Made by a program: the position numbers and the translations under genes
Notes under the pieces: model-generated
Seen by the model: the letters and a program-made list of their open reading frames with translations, nothing else
Database searches by the model: none
What the model was told of the DNA's origin: nothing
DNA from: JADLGH01 sp964586675
GTDB taxonomy: Bacteria; Desulfobacterota_D; UBA1144; Nemesobacterales; UBA2774
NCBI GenBank assembly: GCA_964586675.1
Contig: CAZPHQ010000001.1
Coordinates: forward strand, 186,001-250,000
Direction of reading: 5' to 3'
DNA: 64,000 nucleotides
Part shown: positions 63,001-64,000 of the stretch, in pieces
Layout: each line of letters begins with the position of its first letter
How positions within the stretch are numbered: the first letter of the stretch is position 1

Positions 63001-64000
63001 ACTGGTGGAGCCTCAGCTCCGGGCCGACGGTAATAACCGAGCGGCCGGAATAGTCCACCCTCTTACCAAGAAGATTCTGCCTGAACCTTCCCTGCTTACC
63101 TTTTATAATGTCGCTCAAGCTCTTGAGCGGCCTGTGGTTGTGCCCGAGAACCGGCCTTCCCCTTCTCCCGTTTTCGAGGAGGGCGTCGACCGACTCCTGG
63201 AGCATCCTCTTCTCGTTCCTGACGATGATGTCGGGGGCGCCGAGCTCTAGGAGCTTTTTAAGCCTGTTGTTCCTGTTTATGACTCGCCTGTAGAGGTCGT
63301 TGAGGTCGGACGTCGCGAACCTTCCGCCGTCCAGCGGAACGAGCGGCCTTAAGTCCGGCGGCAGCACCGGGATCCTCGTAAGGATCATCCACTCGGGACG
63401 GTTCTTAGACTTCCTGAAGGCCTCGCATATACGGAGCCTCTTGGCGATCCTCGCCCTCTTTATCGGAGAGGAGGTGTTTTTCATTTCGTGCCTGAGCTGC
63501 TCGGAGAGCTCGACGAGGTCGATCTTCTTCAGCATCTCCCTTATCGTCTCGGCCCCCATGCCGACCTTGAAGCTGTGGCCGTAATCCTCGACGGCCTTTC
63601 TGTACTTGTCCTCGCTCAGAACCTCGCCGAACTTAAGGCTCGTGTTCCCCGGATCGAGGACGACGTAAGACTCGTAGTAAAGGGTCTTTTCGAGGTCCTT
63701 TAATGTCATGTCGAGCAGCATCCCTATACGAGACGGTATGCTTCTAAGGAACCATATGTGCGCCACGGGCGAAGAAAGCTCTATGTGAGCCATCCTTTCC
63801 CTCCTGACCTTGGAGGAGATGACCTCGACGCCGCACTTCTCGCACGTGATTCCCCTGTGTTTCAGTCTTTTGTATTTACCGCACGTGCATTCGTAGTCCT
63901 TCACCGGGCCGAAAATCTTGGCGCAGAAAAGCCCGCTCCTTTCCGGCTTGAAGGTCCTGTAGTTTATGGTCTCCGGCTTTCTCACCTCGCCGTGAGACCA
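60011..64000 (-). CDS. rpoC: RNA polymerase subunit beta', 5' end beyond the window
   Basis: 1,329 residues visible from WSHGEV at the right edge; about 25-35 N-terminal residues are missing. Zinc-ribbon cysteines CTCGKYKRL and CEKCGVE near the start, active-site [12 protein letters not shown] (catalytic aspartates), the trigger-loop region with [31 protein letters not shown], and a second zinc site with CALCYGRNL. Followed by an intrinsic terminator. rpoB should lie just to the right on the same strand. Confidence 0.98.
   Translation of the reverse strand, partial: [1329 protein letters not shown]

Noticed and set aside
62126..63250. A 374-codon frame opposite rpoC
   Set aside because: Antisense shadow of a highly conserved gene; Arg/Leu/Val-biased, no start signal.

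Overview
The window is a GC-rich (roughly 55-60% by eye) stretch of a Gram-negative bacterial chromosome. Housekeeping genes (lysA, obgE, rpoH, alaS, rlmN, purL, purF, valS, rpoC) are interleaved with envelope and secreted-protein genes. Lipoproteins with lipoboxes, many Sec signal peptides, an rpoH-type sigma-32, a sigma-54-activator-like AAA+ protein, a bacterial PUR-family protein and a C-terminal Gly/Cys-TM-Arg tail all point to a deltaproteobacterial-grade or related candidate-phylum lineage. I cannot name the phylum. Ferrochelatase, SCO1, a multicopper oxidase and a D-amino-acid oxidase suggest aerobic or microaerobic life. No phage, transposon, CRISPR array or rRNA was seen. One tRNA (Asn, GTT) is present.

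Layout. 1-5.5 kb: end of a thiolase, a thioesterase, a hypothetical, a luciferase-like oxidoreductase, a PUR-domain protein, lysA and a kappa-GST-like isomerase. 5.7-9.6 kb: a heme operon starting with a fused HemD-HemE protein, then hemH, an SRPBCC protein and a YjbQ protein. 9.6-13.4 kb: GerW/YtfJ-like protein, alpha/beta hydrolase, DUF1460 amidase-like, TPR and a small hypothetical. 13.4-16.1 kb: a tightly packed minus-strand operon of a HugZ-like protein, D-amino-acid oxidase and a second luciferase-like enzyme. 16.3-21.5 kb: obgE, an SCO1-multicopper oxidase pair, and a run of secreted proteins including one with thirteen PLV-type heptapeptide repeats. 21.5-26.7 kb: a frameshifted DinB gene, an SYLF-like secreted protein behind phased TTAAC repeats, two Cys-rich secreted proteins, DedA, a DUF2092-like protein and a cold-shock protein.

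26.8-32.4 kb is the most unusual part. A two-gene minus-strand operon encodes (i) a PAS-GAF-PAS-GAF protein ending in a sigma-54-activator-like AAA+ module that has lost the GAFTGA loop, the Walker B acidic pair and the DNA-binding domain, and (ii) a 945-residue protein that joins a degraded acyl-CoA-ligase (ANL) module to two tandem DisA/DAC-like (diadenylate cyclase-type) segments. This looks like an undescribed sensory or nucleotide-signalling pair. Its function is inference.

32.6-44.4 kb: OsmC, secreted hypothetical, lipoprotein, LOG-like protein, periplasmic MsrB, glycogen-debranching-type glucosidase, an antiporter fused to a PTS EIIA domain, and a GDP-fucose operon (gmd, fcl, GT10 fucosyltransferase) for fucosylated surface glycans. 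44.4-56.1 kb: CNNM/CorC-type protein, tRNA-Asn, rpoH, alaS, rlmN, PrsW-like protease, purL-purF. 56.1-57.2 kb: an AT-richer islet with a small conserved hypothetical and a VapBC toxin-antitoxin pair whose start codon lies inside a perfect palindrome. The window ends with valS and most of rpoC, read leftward; rpoB would be expected just beyond the right edge.
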